NCBI GenBank assembly: GCA_022410635.1
Contig: JAJVDF010000235.1
Span: 879,062 to 943,061, forward strand
DNA: 64,000 nt
Direction of reading: 5' to 3'
Origin: Tretioscincus oriximinensis
Lineage: Eukaryota; Chordata; Lepidosauria; Squamata; Gymnophthalmidae
The notes beneath the pieces are model-generated. The model saw only the letters and a program-made list of their open reading frames with translations. It searched no databases and was not told the DNA's origin. Position 1 is the stretch's first letter, and each line of letters starts with the position of its first letter. The position numbers and the translations under genes are program-made. Below are positions 1 to 12,500 of the stretch, one piece after another.

Positions 1-3000
1 CAGGAAGCAGCAAAAAAACAAGCTGGAAATGTGCTATTTGCATCTGGAACTCTGTTTATACTGAGGCATTGTTATTATTATTAATTAATGAAGATGTCTT
101 TTTCATAAAGGAAAGAAAGGTATTAATAGGGTGTTAAGTGAGGCTGAGATATTTCTGTATTACATATTATTTGTGGATATATCTGAAAATAGAACACTAT
201 CAGCTTAATTCAGAATGGAGCAAAGACACTAATGTGGATGAGAGATTTACATTTTACTGTTGCAGCTGCTGGTGCATTTTTTCCTTAAATTGGGGTGTTT
301 AGAGTTTTGTTATTCTTTAGTCTCAGGGCCCTTCTGTTCCAATTCTGCATGTTGATTTATATTTCCTTGGTAAAATAATTAGCTCATTTTTGGTAGGAGA
401 AGAGTTTTTGTTTTAATTCATAGAATGTATGGAATTAGCATTTAATAAGTTATGTGAATGTTTTCTTGAAACCTTTAAAATTGATAATAATTGTGAGAGA
501 TAGTATAGTAATAGCACAAGCCAATAAATAGAATTGGTACAAAACTCTTCTTATTTTTCTGTTGACTAAAATGTATGTATTCTGCATATGGAAACCTAAT
601 GTCTATGATGTGTAGGCACTTTGGGAAATGACTGATTTTAAATGAATACAGAACAATGNGTGAGGCATGGAGGAAGCAATGTTATGAAGGTTAGTTTTAT
701 GGTAAATTATATTTGCTATATGTGTTTGTAAATACATATTGATATTGTTTGTAATAGTTCATATAGTTTTGCACTAGTGTAATGCTTTCTTAAAGGTTTG
801 AGAGCATATATGTTATTGATCTTTGGAGTATTTCATACTTAACTTACCTTTCAAAATATCAGGTGCTCACAAAGGAAAAAGAAAAGCAAAATTGAAGTTA
901 CTGACTTCCACTGAATCATACAGTGAGGATCTTTATTCTGGCTGTACTTATTAAATGTGAGTGTTTTAACATCTTCCTGCCTTAATTCCTTGAAAAGNAG
1001 AATATAGGCACTGCTGGTATTTTCAGTCCATATACCAAACACAAAAATAATTCATTGGCCTAGTAAGAATGCTTTGTACCTCTTTCCNTCCTTTGTAAGT
1101 TCTCTCTGGTTTACAAGTGTTTTATAAACCTAGATGTTTTAGACTAGGAATGGAAAGGGGGAATGCTTCTGTTTCCAAAATTCACAAGCTGAACTAAGTA
1201 TCAACANGGAGAATCTTTGTGTGTGCATATATTCCTATGAATAGGCTGTGCCTGAAATAATACTGCTCCAAGTAATCAAATTAGATCATTAGAAAATTAC
1301 TTTTCTAGTTTGTTTTCATAGTTCAGTTTTTAAACTTAAGTTCTAGCAGTTACATTATGTGTTAAATATCAGTGTCACTGTCTAATTCCAATGTTGATTT
1401 TGGGCTTGACTAAGGCAGTTTTCTGTCTTTCTCATACATACAGTTTGTACAAACACACTGTATATACAAAGTGCATACTAGTCAGGAAGCATAGTTTTGA
1501 ATCCAGAGAGTTGCATTTTCTAACTGCTAGCTTTTAAATATGCTTTTATCGGAGATCAGAGAAATAGTGAAACTGGAAACATTTCTAAAAGAATAACTTT
1601 ANATTTCTAAATTCTAAATAACTTGCCAGTTATGGTGTATCATTTCAAAAATTTTAAGTTGTTCTTCAGCAACTGGATCTTAGGTTACTTATGCATAGTT
1701 CTTAACATGTCATGTTCTATTAAAATATAAAAGTATTCTAGTTGAAAGTTGCTGTGCCCTGGTTGATCCATAATATTATACAATAATTCTACAACAGAAA
1801 TGGGCTGATCTTGAGTGCTGTCTGGAAACCCTAAACTATGGCTGTTGTTTTTTTAAAAAAATAATCAATGTGAGAGTAACAGATGCATTTCTAAGACAAA
1901 ATGGCACAACTCAGAGTAACTTTTTCTGCTGCATTGGTGAAATGACAATCTGGTTGAAATTTGCCAAACTGCAATTAGTTGAATCACAAGATACAGTTCA
2001 GGAAACTCAGGACTATCATGTTATAGCTCTCTGTGGCATCTTTATGTGACTCAGTGGTGCGGAAAACATACCTGTTTCTAAAAGTATTCCTACAGAGATG
2101 GTTGTATGGAGTTGTGTTAAAGAGCATTTCAAACAGTGACATGTAATTTATTTATTTTATATATTTATACCCCACAATATACCCAAAGGTCTCAGGTCAG
2201 CCAGCAATAAAAGCAAAAATACAGAATTTACATATTGAAACTATCTGAAGGTGGGAAAGAAAATGGCATTTCTTCAACCAAAGACCAGATTAAAGAGATG
2301 TGCCTTCAAAGATCATCTAATAGAATACAGTGATGGTGACTGTCACACCTTCTGGGTATCCCATGGTCTGGAAGCAACCACTTAATACTGGACATCTTTA
2401 CTGCAGTGAGAGCTGACAAATTTGCCATTGTACTGTGCAATGTTGAGCTTCCAAACAGTTTTCAAAGTCAGTTTAGCAACCCCCAGAGTCCCAAGAACTC
2501 ACTGTACAAGAGTATCAAAAAAACTTTATGACTGTTTGGTTTGAAGATGGAAATGATACCAGGGACCAGTGAGCTGGGGCCAAGGATTTGGTGGCCATCA
2601 TTAGTATTGACGANGGGGATTCTACCCAAGGTGTATTGCTCTGGAAGGGCTTCAGGAAAAGAGAAATACAAGCTTTTTAAGAATGTTTAAATTATTGTGT
2701 ATACTACATTGTGTATACTAGATTTGAACGGTCTTGTCACCTAGACAAGTGTCAATTCCTTATCTGGTACCTTGGAATTCACAGATTCACCTACATAGTG
2801 TTCCATGTAGNACTTGTAGTGGTGCATTCCAAAAGGACATTTGAATTGTGAGTAGCCATGCTGCTGGGAACTCTGCCTCTGCTAAATGAGCATGGAAATA
2901 CTTCTCTTTCTGCCAAGAAATGCTGCTGTGANTTCTAAAATAAGGGACAGAACGATNTCGTCTTAAATTANTTATAGCTTTGCTGGATATCTTTTTGTTT

Positions 3001-3373
3001 AAAAAAATGTTTTATTTTTGTATCTTTTATAAATATATGACTTACGTGGCAGAGTACCAAAACCTTTATCACTTAGTGCACTGGAGATTTTTTTTACTTT
3101 GACTTGGTTTTCTGTTTCTGGCTTTCATTCCATAAAATTGAATTAATTTTGCATTTCATACAAGAAACACATTTGTTATTGATGCTGGACACAATCGCAA
3201 GCATCACACAACATCAAAATGACATTTCCTTAAAATGAGTCTTAAGTTAGGCTGCATCTCTGTTCTATTAAGTAGTCTGATCTGACAAAAACTTGTTTTG
3301 GGTCTGTTTGAAAAGGAACTTTGCAAACTTACATTAATAAAATATTCATATATTCATATTTTTGTTTATTTAG
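1..3373. other. AIMP1 5' flank or first intron, no exon seen
   Basis: AT-rich non-coding DNA. There is no CpG-rich promoter-like stretch and no reading frame with family resemblance. It holds an L2-like LINE tail (about 2146-2330, minus). The rest looks like ordinary diverged intronic sequence. Because exon 3374 opens with a splice acceptor, at least one 5' exon must lie here or, more likely, before the window. Confidence 0.7.
2146..2330 (-). mobile_element. L2-like LINE 3' fragment
   Basis: The plus strand shows T-rich ATTTATTT, then TATACCCCAC, then AAGGTCTCAGGTCAG. This is the inverted 3' end of the family seen better at 55464-55836. Confidence 0.55.
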
Positions 3374-3507
3374 GCTTTTTATCCGTTCGTTGGTGAAAAT
3401 GGCAGCTAATAATGCAGTTTTGAACAGACTTGAGCAGAAGGGTGCAGAAGCTGATCAAGTTATTGAATATCTTAAGCAGCAAGTTTCTCTTCTCAAGGAA
3501 AAAGCCA
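3374..3507 (+). CDS. AIMP1: AIMP1 first coding exon
   Basis: A TTTAG acceptor ends at 3373 and the donor is GTAAAT at 3508. ATG is at 3399 and begins [20 protein letters not shown], residues 1-36 plus one base of codon 37. This is the start of the leucine-rich coiled coil. The 25 exon bases before the ATG are open in the same frame (LFIRSLVK then M), with no upstream ATG in this exon. A longer N-terminal isoform from an upstream exon is therefore possible, but the start at 3399 matches the usual AIMP1 N terminus. Confidence 0.95.
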
Positions 3508-6500
3508 GTAAATGTTCAATCTTACTTTTATTATAAATATTTTGTTTAAGTACTCTCATTTGAACTTGAATTGCATGTAGGCTAAAAAGTCAGTTTTGTC
3601 TTCAGTGTTTAAAAGAATTGTTCCATCTGGTGCTAAAAGTTCATGCAAGATGGGTTTTTTTGACATCTCAGACTTGAGGTGGTACCTATAAAAGAGAAAA
3701 GTAAAAGATTTAAAATAAATAACAAGAACATTAAAAAAAATAGTAAAATGTTTTAAAGTGCCATACCGAGATGGAGCAACAGCCAGTATTCCTAAAATAC
3801 CATTTGCAGGGCATTGAGAACAGTTGAAGTTTTTGCCTTCTTCTATTCCAGACTGCCCAGGTGCAGTTGGTGCGCCAATGTGTGAGATAAAATGCTGGAC
3901 AAGATGAGCTGTGGCCCAATTCAGCATGGCTCCTCTTANGTTTTAACCACCCTCCCTCCCTGGAAGGACAAGTGCAGAGGGGAGCTAGACNTCAAAAGCC
4001 TGGGTGAAAAGGAGGCTGTACCAGAGTGTGGGAGCCAGTACAGTGAAGGCCCTCCTTTGTGCCCCTTCCCTCTGCATCTTTGCAAGAAGAGGAACTTCCG
4101 GACAGCTGCCTCCTTGAGATCTTAGTGCACAGTCAGGTCTATATGCCTTGACATTCATAATGCCATGAGGCTGCAGGTTGTGGCTGCTTCTTGCAACACC
4201 AGAAATCAGAGTGTTGTACCCGATGACCCTAGAGATTNTTTCCAACTCTATAACCCTGTGATTCTTGGCTACTCACTACCCAGGCAGGCAGGAAGGAAGG
4301 CATTCAACAGTTTAAGAAAAGANACATGACTTAACATCCAACGAGGAATCTTGGATGTCTAGTCAGCCAACCAAACCTTACAAAATGCCGTGCAATTCAC
4401 ATATGCAAGATAGTGATAATATGATGGTATTGGTAATAACGGTCAAAGATTTGAGAGCCTGGTTGATACTGTTTGGAAAGCTATGTTATTGGAGAAAGCA
4501 AAAGATGCATTTCAGTGAGCTCTTCTAATTTTTATATTTGTGGCTTTGATGTGGGTAAAGGCCTTTTTTTAGAAGATTCAAGAAAGTTTTAAATGTTGGT
4601 TCTCACTTCCTTAATTTTTGAATTTGAAGCTATTTGTACAACTATCCATGCCATTCTGACAATAAATTTGAAGCTGGAATTAATTACACTGCCAGAAACA
4701 AGGCTTATCTGAATGTTCCTGGCTTTCAAAGCTGTGGTCCCCATTTCAGCAGTTGTCCATTATACTACCCTCTGGTATGACAGTAGACCTCAAAGACAAC
4801 TACCATGGACTAGACCAGAATGCCACTTTGTTACCCTTGTCTGTTTGTTCAGTGCTCCCTTCAATTGTTCAAGATTTATGAATGCCTTCATAACCTGATG
4901 TACTGGCAAGGGCACAAAGATGATAGTATTCACACTGTTTTGGTGGAACCAGACCCTTGGAATAGTGAAGGAATAAGTCAAATCACAAAGCAAGCAATAA
5001 AAACATTGGTTATGCCTTAACTAAAGACTCACCTCAGTTTCCAAATAGGTATTTCGATACACTGTTAACAGGCAGATGTTCTCCTTACAAATATGAGGGA
5101 TCAAACTTTTCAGCAGTTACTGCATAACCTTAAGTCAGTGCCTCTGGAGTTCATTTTGTTCAATTTACAATGAAACATACTGTCATCTTTCTTCCACCCC
5201 ATTTTCCTGATGTAGCTAGAAAGAAAGATTAAAAGATTAAAACTTTGGCTGTACATTCCATTGTAATAGGCATACAATACAGTTCCAAATTTTATTCCCC
5301 AAGGGTCTTAGCGTAACAGTTCATTTCTTAGAATAGATGCCAAGTAAAATGGAATGGTGGGAAAGTAAAGACCAAATGTAATTTAAAAGTCCATTTCTAT
5401 TTAGGTGGAAGTAATAGAATAATACCCAAGAATTTATGGCAATTACCATGGCATCTTTATAGTGGGGCGGAAAATATATTTCAATAATTATATTATTAAT
5501 GTAATTATTTCAAGTTGGTATATAGACATTGTGTAGAAAAGCATGAGGTTGGATTCAAATCTCCTTGTCCTCTTCCAAAGCTCTAATGCAAAAAGATTTT
5601 CTTATTAGTTTCTATATTGGGGCTTTTATGGTTGTCCTGACTGTTTGCTTTTTCTAAAAAAAATGATACTCTTCCTCGCTTCCCCCCACCCCTACCCACA
5701 CCCAAAAAAAGAAAAGTATAACCCTGCAATTCTGGTTGTACCGCAAGCAACTTCTTGGGTACCCCGTTTATATATTTTTATGTATTCATTTATCTTCCTG
5801 TGTTAAATTGATCCCTGCAATTTTTTTATTTTATATTATAGAATGTAATGTTTCAAGAACAGCTAAACCTACAATAAAAGTTTATTTTTGTTTTCTAAAT
5901 AATACATATCTTCACAAATCTATGCTATATATGCCCCCAAAATGTGAAATTCTCTTTTCTACTTTGGCCATATATTCATATAACATTTTCTGCTTCAGTA
6001 TTGCAGGCATCCCTGAAGGAAGAGAAGAAACTTCGCGTAGAAAATGCTAAGCTGAAGAAAGAAATTGAGGTGCTGAAGCAGGAGTTGATCCAAGCGGAAA
6101 TTCGAAATGGAGGTGATTGAATTTGTTCTGGGGAAATAGTGTAACACCGTACAAACTCATCTGTCTTGAAATGGCATGTAGCCAGTAGTATCTTTCCTGG
6201 AATAAGACCCAATATACACTGTCTCTTGCCAACCAACCCAGGGAAGTCTGAAAAGAAGCAGCAGCAAACAAATTTCAATATTCTACTTGTAACCTCTATT
6301 ATTAATAATCATGTTTGGTGTTTTAGAAATAAGCTGGGATGTTTTGATACCCAAACCAATGTATTTTGACAAATGGAGAAGAAAAAATTATCTTCAAGGA
6401 AACCTTTAGTTTTATATTGTTACTCCAAATAGTATTTAAATATATGTACTTAAAATATCTTCATCATTTTCGTTATATTTATATTCTACTATATATGCAA

Positions 6501-9500
6501 GGGTTACAGGGCAGAAATAGAACAGCTAAAATAATGACACTGCCTGCAAGAAAGGATATTGGTTGCTTGGCCAAAAACGAGAGTGATCTCTTCACCTGGT
6601 ATCTAAACGTGGACCTTAACCCATAACTTGGGGGCTACCATAGAGTGCCCTCTCATGAACTGAATTTTATTAATTCTCTATCCTTAATAGAAAGTATTCT
6701 TAAAGCAACAGTGGTTATGCTTGTTTAAAATCATAACTTATTTTGTATTTAAATTCAGTGAAACAAGTCCCTCTTCCATCCAGTGGAACAACTTCAACAA
6801 CCTCAACTTTGGGAGCCTCCTCCATGCCTGTTTCTGCTGCAGTAACTTTGTCTGCTCACAAAGACCAGCCTAAAGGTGCAAGTGAAGAAAAGAAGAAAAA
6901 AGAAAAGATGGAAAAGAAAGGTAAGTGCACAGTGCTCCGTCTGTCCTCCATTTTGTTTCGGGCCGCAGCTTACTCTTGGGCTCACTGTGAGTGTTCTGAC
7001 CACTCTGACTGGATTATAACATCCAATGAGGAGTGGTTTAGAAGCTAATCACAGCAAAAGGCTCTTTTTTAGCCTTTAAGATTTGACATTTGAACATATC
7101 AGATACTACAGTGTAAAAACAGAATGAATAAAATATACATAAAAATAGATTATAATATATAGATTATAATGCTTCAAGAAACATTAAGTGTAGAACTGGA
7201 ATTTTTGGTGTTTGCATTTAAACAAAGTGATTTCTGCTATGTTTTAATAGGAGAAAAGAAGGAGAAAAAAACACAACAGCCTTCCAATGATGACTTAAAG
7301 CCTTTGGATGTTTCACGACTTGATCTTCGTATTGGTTGCATCACATCAGCAAAGAAACATCCCGATGCAGATTCGCTTTATGTAGAGGAAGTTGACGTCG
7401 GGGAAGCAAATCCTAGAACAGTTGTCAGTGGTTTAGTGAAACATGTTCCTTTGGAAGAGGTACACATCTACATTATTTGTCTAAAAGTTTTTGTTAATAG
7501 TCACCCCTTTTTGTTCGCTTTAAAACTGTCAACTCAATAAGTAGCTGGAGGGACAAAAGGAAATTCAGTTGCTAGAGATTACTAGAAAAGCAATAGAAAA
7601 TAATTGCGCGACACAAGTTCCTTTATCCACCTTTTACTTTAGTTGCATGTGCACATACCTGTGATATTCCCCGTTGCTTCCTGTAAGATCCATAAGATGA
7701 CTTTAGTACCATCCTATAAACATTCAAGAATTTCTCGCTCCCATGTGGCTCCCAGCCTCCATTGTAAGCAATTTTTCCTGCTTTTGTACGGAATCTCACT
7801 GGACTTCTCGCTGCACACGCAAAGTCCCATTTTCACGTGCTGCACCAAAGTATAATAACAGATTTACAGAGGGTGCCACAATGATACCAGAAAAATGAAC
7901 TACAAGATATTCCAGGACATTGGAGGTTTATAGTGGGTGTATTGTTGAAACTGCGTGAGCACCTGCAGCAGATTCGTTTTGACTTAACTCCCTTAGCTGC
8001 AGAAATCTGTCGTGCGGATGCAACTTAAGTCCACAAGTGCCTTTTTGCCTCTTTATGAAACAATGGTGCGTGTACATTTGAAATACTGTGTACAATTCTG
8101 ATTACCATACCTCAGAAAGAATATTGGGAACTGGATAAAGGCTTTGTCAAATGAAAAACTTTATTCTAGGGGTGACTTGATTGAAATAATTGCACAATAC
8201 TAGGGCCACTGAATTTGGTAATTAGAAGACAAAGGAAAGTACTTTTTTTCCATCCAAAGCCTGCAATTCCCTGCCAGAAGAGATTGTGATACAACTTGTT
8301 GGATAACGTTAAAAAAGGGTTAGCTACATTCATAGAGGACAATTGGACCACTACAATAAATGCAAAGTTGGCCATTTTTAAGGGTATTACGCCCTTTTCC
8401 CACCTGTCCATTTGCCTCGCTTTTCACACGCTAAAAAAACCAAATCATTGGCAGCTCATCCCTATTTTACCTGCTGCCTGTGCTTTCCTAACTACAATCC
8501 CTAGCATTTCCTGCAACCCTGCCTACTGCCCTGCGCTCCAGGAACCAATGAAATCTTTGCATAAATGTTTCTCTGGAGAGATACTTCTTCGGAACTTTAA
8601 AATAGAGGCCCTGTCCACACAGAGCCTTGTTCTGGGTAACGTCTCAGGAACTTGTGGAAATTTACTGCNCTCTAAAGACTTTTAGAGTACATGGAAGGCT
8701 GGACACACGTGAATCCTTGGGTCAGACGGAAGATAAATTCTCCTCCAAAGTGCTTTATGTAGGGCATGGAGATTGGGCCTTAGTTTTGCATTGTCTTCTG
8801 TTTGAAAATGTCCAGAAACCGTTGATGGGTAAGTGTGCAAGACAGGATGCTGGAATGTGGTTTGATTTTTTGAGGGCTGATCTTGTGTGATTTAAGTGAA
8901 TTCCCTCTGTTGTTAACCCCATATATTCAGATATAAGTCCTTTTGTACTCTGGTGGTTTTGTCAAGGAAAGTAAGGTCAGATGTGATTTGCAATATTGCT
9001 AACATAACTGTTCCATAAGGGATTAAATTTGTTTCTGCTGACTGACTGACTGTAAAATTATAGATAAAATCACCGTACAATATATGGTTGTAATTTCAAA
9101 ATTCTCTGCTATATAATCGACTCTGATCTTTTGGATAGAGCAGTAGTACGTGTACAACTGATGCATGCTGAGCCCTCTATGTTTCTGACTCATCTGGCTC
9201 CTTCATGGAGAACAATCTCATCTTCCATACTTCTAGGTATACAGCAGTTCAGGGACTATGCAGAAGGCTACAAGAGGAAATTCTTAATTGTTATCCTCAA
9301 CTTGAATTACAAACCTTTGAACCTTTATTGCTCAAAAGTACAGTTTTGTGTTTAGCTGAACAGGCTTTAATTATTCTATGCTTCATTAGTCCAAACATNT
9401 GTATTTTGAACATTGTAATAAAGGGCTCTCATCAAAACTTTCCACTACTTGTCTTTTCTTCACATACAAGGGAAAGGAGACACAATTTATTCAGTGATCT

Positions 9501-12500
9501 CTCTTTCAGCAGTTTTATTGTTCCAGCAACTGCATGAAAAAGTGTGGTGCAGAACATTGAATTGTATTTTATAACTTACAGAAAATAACAGTTTGACATT
9601 CATTGACCAGATTGCTTGGAGAATGAAAAACACAATTGATCCACAATAATATTCAGGCCAGTAATGGAATAGCTCTGCTGTATATTCTTTATCCTATTCT
9701 GGTAATTCCTGGTTATTTTAAAAAATACGTAAGAAGATTACTTCAGTTTTTCACTTGGTAATAGATGGACCACTGTAAATATATATATTGATTTTTGAAT
9801 CCATTCAAGTTATTTGCTTTTAACCTTTTAGAATTTTTTAAAAATGTGACAGTTAAGATAGATGAAAACTATGGTTTCCAGGCTGAGTTTTTAAAAAATA
9901 TTTAATGGACAATTTGAGGGTTTCTGTTGTTTTTATTATTTCTGTTTGACAACAGAATTAATCAAAACCTGATGCTTAAATTATTTGTGTACCAACATTC
10001 TTAATATGGAAATACTAAAGTGTTGGGTTGTCTGGTAGACTGCAGTTTTTTAAACTAAATATTAAGAGGGTTTTAATTATGTATTTAGAAAGAAAAATCA
10101 TTTTCTTAAATGAGTTGCTCATAAAAGGCTGTATAATAGGCTCTCACTGCACCGTTTGTGGTATTCTTGAACAGAACTTGTCCTGCTTGTGACCATTTGA
10201 GAGTAGTTTGCTTCTCCAAAGATTCTCCCAATCTATGACATTTGTTATCAGCAACACATAATATAATTAAATCCTGAATGATAAATTACCTGGGAATTCT
10301 TGTTATTCTTAGTTTGATTAGTTAGAAGAAGGTTTTAAAGCAAATTCATAACTGTTACATGTTGAAAACCAGAACCACAGAGAATGGAAAACCTGTACAA
10401 AATAGTTTTACCCATTCTTCCCACATATCAGGAGAATATTATTTTTTTTCAAATTTAATCTTTGTTGCACCCCATTGTGTCTATATATTGGACAATAGTT
10501 ATCCTTAATGGGATATTTTCAGATTTTTGAATTGCATATGAAAGTATTGTAACTGGTTCTAGTGTATTAGTATAAGAGATATTTGAGTCTTTACTGCGTG
10601 TGGAATAGGTTAATATTTTTCTTGCTTTTTTCTTTTTAAAAAACCTAAATATGCTACACATATGGCTACAGATGCAAAACCGGATAGCTGTATTTCTCTG
10701 CAACCTGAAGCCAGCAAAGATGAGAGGGGTGGTGTCTCAGGCGATGTTGATGTGTGCCAGCAGTCCAGAGAAGGTTGAGATTCTCATTCCTCCTAGTGGT
10801 TGTGTTCCTGGCGAAAGAATCACATTTCAAGGCTTTTGTGGTAAGCAAATTCCTGGGGTGCAGGAAAAGATAAATAAAACTATATATAAAACCTCATTGC
10901 TGTATTTCGATTGTAATGAGACTTTCACATAGTTGATTGAAGTTCAAAGTTTGTTAAGAGAAGTCTGTTAAATTCAATTGAGATCCTTTGGAGATACTGT
11001 TAACTTTGTGAGACAAAGGCATCCAATCAAAGCCTTATCTACTGTGGTCTCTTTTCAGCCTCCTAGGGTACATCTTTATCTTTATTGGCAGGATACTCTG
11101 AAACATGCTCAAAGGTACATGCATCTATTGGTCAGTGATGCAGTCTGCCCTCTTTTTTACACTGTTATTTAGTGCTTTCCAAATAGTGCAAAGGAGAAAG
11201 GAAAACAATCTCGTGTATTCTCTGACTACAGCAGGGACTTATTGACCACCAAGTATTGTTCAGGTGAGCAGTTGAAGGAAAACCTCAGATCACGAAAATA
11301 GGTATTGGAGGAATGGAAGACTTTCTTTTGATTAACATATTTTTTCTGATGTGACATGCTATGTAGTAGAGGTAAAGTTCTCTATGTGCTGTCCTTAAAA
11401 GCCTGATGTTTGTTTGCATTATTATTTCACCCTATAGCAGGTTAAAACAAATAATACAAATTGTTTTACACTACAAATGATGAATATGCCTGAAAATAGA
11501 TAGAGGATGTTTTTTCTTTAACTAAAGGAAATACACCATATTCAGCCTGAAATTAAGTTATGTTACACCAGTAGTTAGACTGTCTAACTCTTATCTGGAA
11601 ATCTCTGTTGGTTCTGCACTCCTCCACAAAAAGGCAGTTGGTAGTCTTTGGGCTATTCAGTTCTTCAGAGCTCTCTCATACCCATCTACTTCACAAGGTT
11701 GTGAAGAGATAAAGAAGGTTATGTAAACAGCTTTGCTTCCTCCACCTCCTCCTTGTCCAGTTTTTGGGATAGGGGTTGGTTAATAGGAAACTTAACTAGA
11801 AGTTAGACCAAAAACAAAAAAAAATGGATGTGGTCAGGCCCAAGTGAAAACATTTTTACATATGGGCAGGATTTAGAAAGTCCTACAGTTGGAGCCACAT
11901 GGTTCCAGTGATAAGCAGAACACATAATTATAATTGAAGAACATATTTCAGCAAGGCCAAAATAGTAAAGAAGGATAAAGCATAACCTCAATAAATGTTA
12001 TTGACTGAGGAGAATCAGCCAACAAGAAGTTATGGAGTTATTTTTTTAAATGACACATTTTGTCAGTATTTACTTGTATTTATAAGATGAAAACAGATGT
12101 GGGTATGGAACCTCTTAGAAACGTATGAATGAGTTCATGCAGGCCGATTATCCAGACCAGCAAGCGTACTTGGAGCTTTCCATAGAATGCACTTGTGAGT
12201 GGAGGGAAGGTTTCTTGTTCTAGTATACTCATAATTTTTAGTAACTTTCCATACCAGTAAACAGGATACTTAACTCAACATTGTATATCATTTTTAATTA
12301 AATAATGATGCCATTATCCATAAGTTTTCCTTATAGAAACTTTCATTTAAAAAAATAAGTAAATCAGTATTGTTTAACAAATGTAATGAACACAATTTTT
12401 CGGATTGTCCAAGTTGCTCCATACTGGGNAGGGAAGAGAAGAATAGGAAACTAAGATGTGCCTTGATTGTTCTAACTTGAGTTGTGCTTTTTGTTCTTGG

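Larger units (their letters stand above)
3508..5998. other. AIMP1 intron, with CR1 and L2-like fragments
   Basis: 2.5-kb intron. 3770-3935 is a CR1 3' fragment, 3940-4210 an inverted LINE fragment, and 4210-4262 a second CR1 tail ending in TGATTCT. From 4262 to 5998 I see no recognisable feature. Confidence 0.8.

Noticed and set aside
3556..3927. 123-codon minus-strand frame near the first AIMP1 exon
   Set aside because: It runs through intronic DNA and antisense to a CR1 fragment; no family resemblance.
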